9,529 bases of DNA, from contig JAAOZY010000271.1 of assembly GCA_012274205.1 (NCBI GenBank), forward strand, positions 1-9,529. Reading direction: 5' to 3'. The notes under the pieces are model-generated. The model was not told where the DNA came from and ran no database searches. It worked only from the letters and a program-made list of their open reading frames with translations. The position numbers were made by a program, and so were the translations under genes. The DNA is from Betaproteobacteria bacterium (GTDB taxonomy: Bacteria; Pseudomonadota; Gammaproteobacteria; Burkholderiales; SG8-39). Shown here piece by piece: positions 8,212 through 9,529 of this stretch (its first letter is position 1; every line of letters starts with the position of its first letter).

Positions 8212-9014
8212 GCCTTGTCTCCGCTGCTACGAACGTGTTTCACGTCGTCTTGATGCACGCCCTTGCCCTTTTCCGCACCCGAACGCGCGAGTTCGGGCAC
8301 GCGCAACGCGAATCCGCTGGGATAGCGCAGATCCACATAGTCGAAACGCCGATTGAGGCTGCCCAAGGTCTGCGCATAGTGGTCGACGAAGCGCGCCAGC
8401 CGCTGCAGCACTGGTTCCTTGAGCTGGTCGCGCCCGAGTTCCAGCCTGAGCCCGTTGGACAGGCGCAGCTGCCAGGAATAGCGCGCCGACAGCAGCACCT
8501 GCTGCGGCTCGAGCCGCAGCGGTGCGAGCGCCTGGCGAAACGCGGCGTAGCGGCGCGTCACGTCCTCGGCGCTGCCGCTGGGCCCGGCGAATTGCGGCAG
8601 GCGCACTGCGTCCGGCAGTTCGCCTTCGAATACCTCGCCGTAGGTGTTGACCAGGCGCCCGGTCTGCGCATCCACGCCCCAGCGCGCCAGCGCCACCTGC
8701 TCTTCTATCGAGACCTGCAGGCGATCGGGCCACACGCGGCGCACTTCGACTTTGCGCACCCAGGGCAGGGATTCGAATGCGCGGCGCACCGCATCCAGGT
8801 TTACGCTCAGGAAGGTGCCGCTGGCACCCGCACGCGCAGCGTGCTCGGCCTGCGCGCGCGTGACATGCGTCAGCTCGCCCTGCAGCGTGACCTGGCGCAG
8901 CGGCAGCAGCGAGGTGTGCACCAGCGCGTAGCCGCCGGCGAAGACCAGCGCGCCCGCGGCGAGCGCATACAGCGCGTCGGCGCAGCCGTTGAGCATGTCG
9001 GCGTTATCCCACAT
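8208..9014 (-). CDS. ftsQ: FtsQ, divisome membrane protein
   Basis: FtsQ bridges early and late divisome proteins by binding FtsB/FtsL. The 268-residue protein has a short cytoplasmic N-terminus, one membrane segment (about 12-33), a POTRA domain (about 38-106) with the conserved LPWVRKVEVRRVWPDRLQVSIEEQ (83-106), and a beta domain ending in FDYVDLRYPSGFALRV (224-239). A charged tail of about 28 residues follows, rich in K, D, H and G. The ATG at 9014 lies within the last codons of ddlB (11-base overlap) and has GGAG (9025-9022) seven bases upstream. The MWDN start matches what I recall of betaproteobacterial FtsQ. The protein lacks a long cytoplasmic domain. Confidence 0.95.
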   Translation of the reverse strand: MWDNADMLNGCADALYALAAGALVFAGGYALVHTSLLPLRQVTLQGELTHVTRAQAEHAARAGASGTFLSVNLDAVRRAFESLPWVRKVEVRRVWPDRLQVSIEEQVALARWGVDAQTGRLVNTYGEVFEGELPDAVRLPQFAGPSGSAEDVTRRYAAFRQALAPLRLEPQQVLLSARYSWQLRLSNGLRLELGRDQLKEPVLQRLARFVDHYAQTLGSLNRRFDYVDLRYPSGFALRVPELARSGAEKGKGVHQDDVKHVRSSGDKA

Positions 9015-9529
9015 GCGCCAGCTCCAGAATGCGCAGCACCAGGTCTTCGAAGGACAGGCCGGCGTGGCGCGCCGCCATCGGCACCAGCGAATGGTCGGTC
9101 ATCCCGGGCGAGGTGTTCACCTCGATGAACCAGGGCCTGCCGGCGGCATCGAGCATCAGGTCGACTCGTCCCCAGCCGCGGCAGCCGAGCGCACCGAATG
9201 CGCCAAGCACCTGCCGCCGCAGCGCCACCTCCGCCTCCGCCGCAAGGCCGCAGGGAATGATGTAGCGCGTGTCGTCGGCCAGGTACTTGGCCGCGTAGTC
9301 GTAGAAATCGCGCGGCGTCTCGAGCTTGATCAGCGGCAGCGCCTCGCCGCCGAGCACGCCGGCGGTGAGCTCTATGCCCTCGATGAACTGCTCGGCGAGC
9401 ACCACGCTGTCGTAGTTCGCCGCGAGCGCATAGGCCTCTTCCATCGCGGCAGCCGCGCGCACCTTGCTCATGCCGATGCTGGAGCCCTCGTTGGCGGGCT
9501 TGATCATGAGCGGCAGGCCGAGGCGCGCA
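9004..9529 (-). CDS. ddlB: DdlB, D-alanine--D-alanine ligase, C-terminal part
   Basis: The last 174 residues of a D-Ala-D-Ala ligase; the gene continues beyond the right edge. The enzyme is a cytoplasmic ATP-grasp ligase making the dipeptide for the peptidoglycan stem. Visible motifs are KPANEGSSIGMSKV (nucleotide and substrate loop), AEQFIEGIELTAGVLG, the omega loop FYDYAAKYLADDTRY, GWGRVDLML, and EVNTSPGMTDHSLVP with the metal-binding Glu and Asn. The loop tyrosine in AAKY is retained; enzymes that make D-Ala-D-lactate have Phe there, so normal D-Ala-D-Ala product is expected. The ftsQ start overlaps its last codons. The B rather than A form is inferred from the position next to ftsQ. Confidence 0.95.
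   Translation of the reverse strand, partial: ARLGLPLMIKPANEGSSIGMSKVRAAAAMEEAYALAANYDSVVLAEQFIEGIELTAGVLGGEALPLIKLETPRDFYDYAAKYLADDTRYIIPCGLAAEAEVALRRQVLGAFGALGCRGWGRVDLMLDAAGRPWFIEVNTSPGMTDHSLVPMAARHAGLSFEDLVLRILELAHVG

Overview
The window is a GC-rich stretch of chromosome from the end of the division and cell wall (dcw) cluster. It most resembles a betaproteobacterium. The FtsZ sequence carries betaproteobacterial-type segments (ILNEKL, EDVSMEEAF, the DIPAFLRKQAD tail). The order ddlB-ftsQ-ftsA-ftsZ-lpxC-dciA-M23 peptidase-secA-argJ is the one I know from Betaproteobacteria and Pseudomonas. The genus cannot be named from this sequence alone.

Layout, read along the minus strand from the right edge: the 3' part of ddlB (9529-9004), ftsQ (9014-8208), ftsA (8211-6982), ftsZ (6899-5748), lpxC (5650-4736), then after a gene on the other strand an M23/LytM peptidase gene (4176-3235), secA (2997-271) and the 5' part of argJ (257-1). 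The only plus-strand gene is dciA (DUF721) at 4200-4694. It converges on lpxC and diverges from the peptidase gene.

The genes join peptidoglycan precursor synthesis (Ddl), divisome assembly (FtsQ, FtsA, FtsZ), the committed step of lipid A synthesis (LpxC), peptidoglycan remodelling (M23), protein export (SecA), helicase loading for replication (DciA) and arginine synthesis (ArgJ). ddlB, ftsQ and ftsA overlap and are probably translationally coupled. ftsZ follows after 82 bases and has the strongest ribosome binding site in the window. ftsZ is closed by a 14-bp perfect hairpin that lies directly in front of a likely lpxC promoter.

The coding content is ordinary and well known; I found no undescribed protein system, mobile element, CRISPR array or RNA gene. 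The less routine signals are regulatory: a matched pair of extended -10 boxes before lpxC and secA, two overlapping palindromes between ftsA and ftsZ, and a very tight divergent start (23 bases) between dciA and the peptidase gene. In that divergent pair the candidate promoters lie inside the opposite genes.
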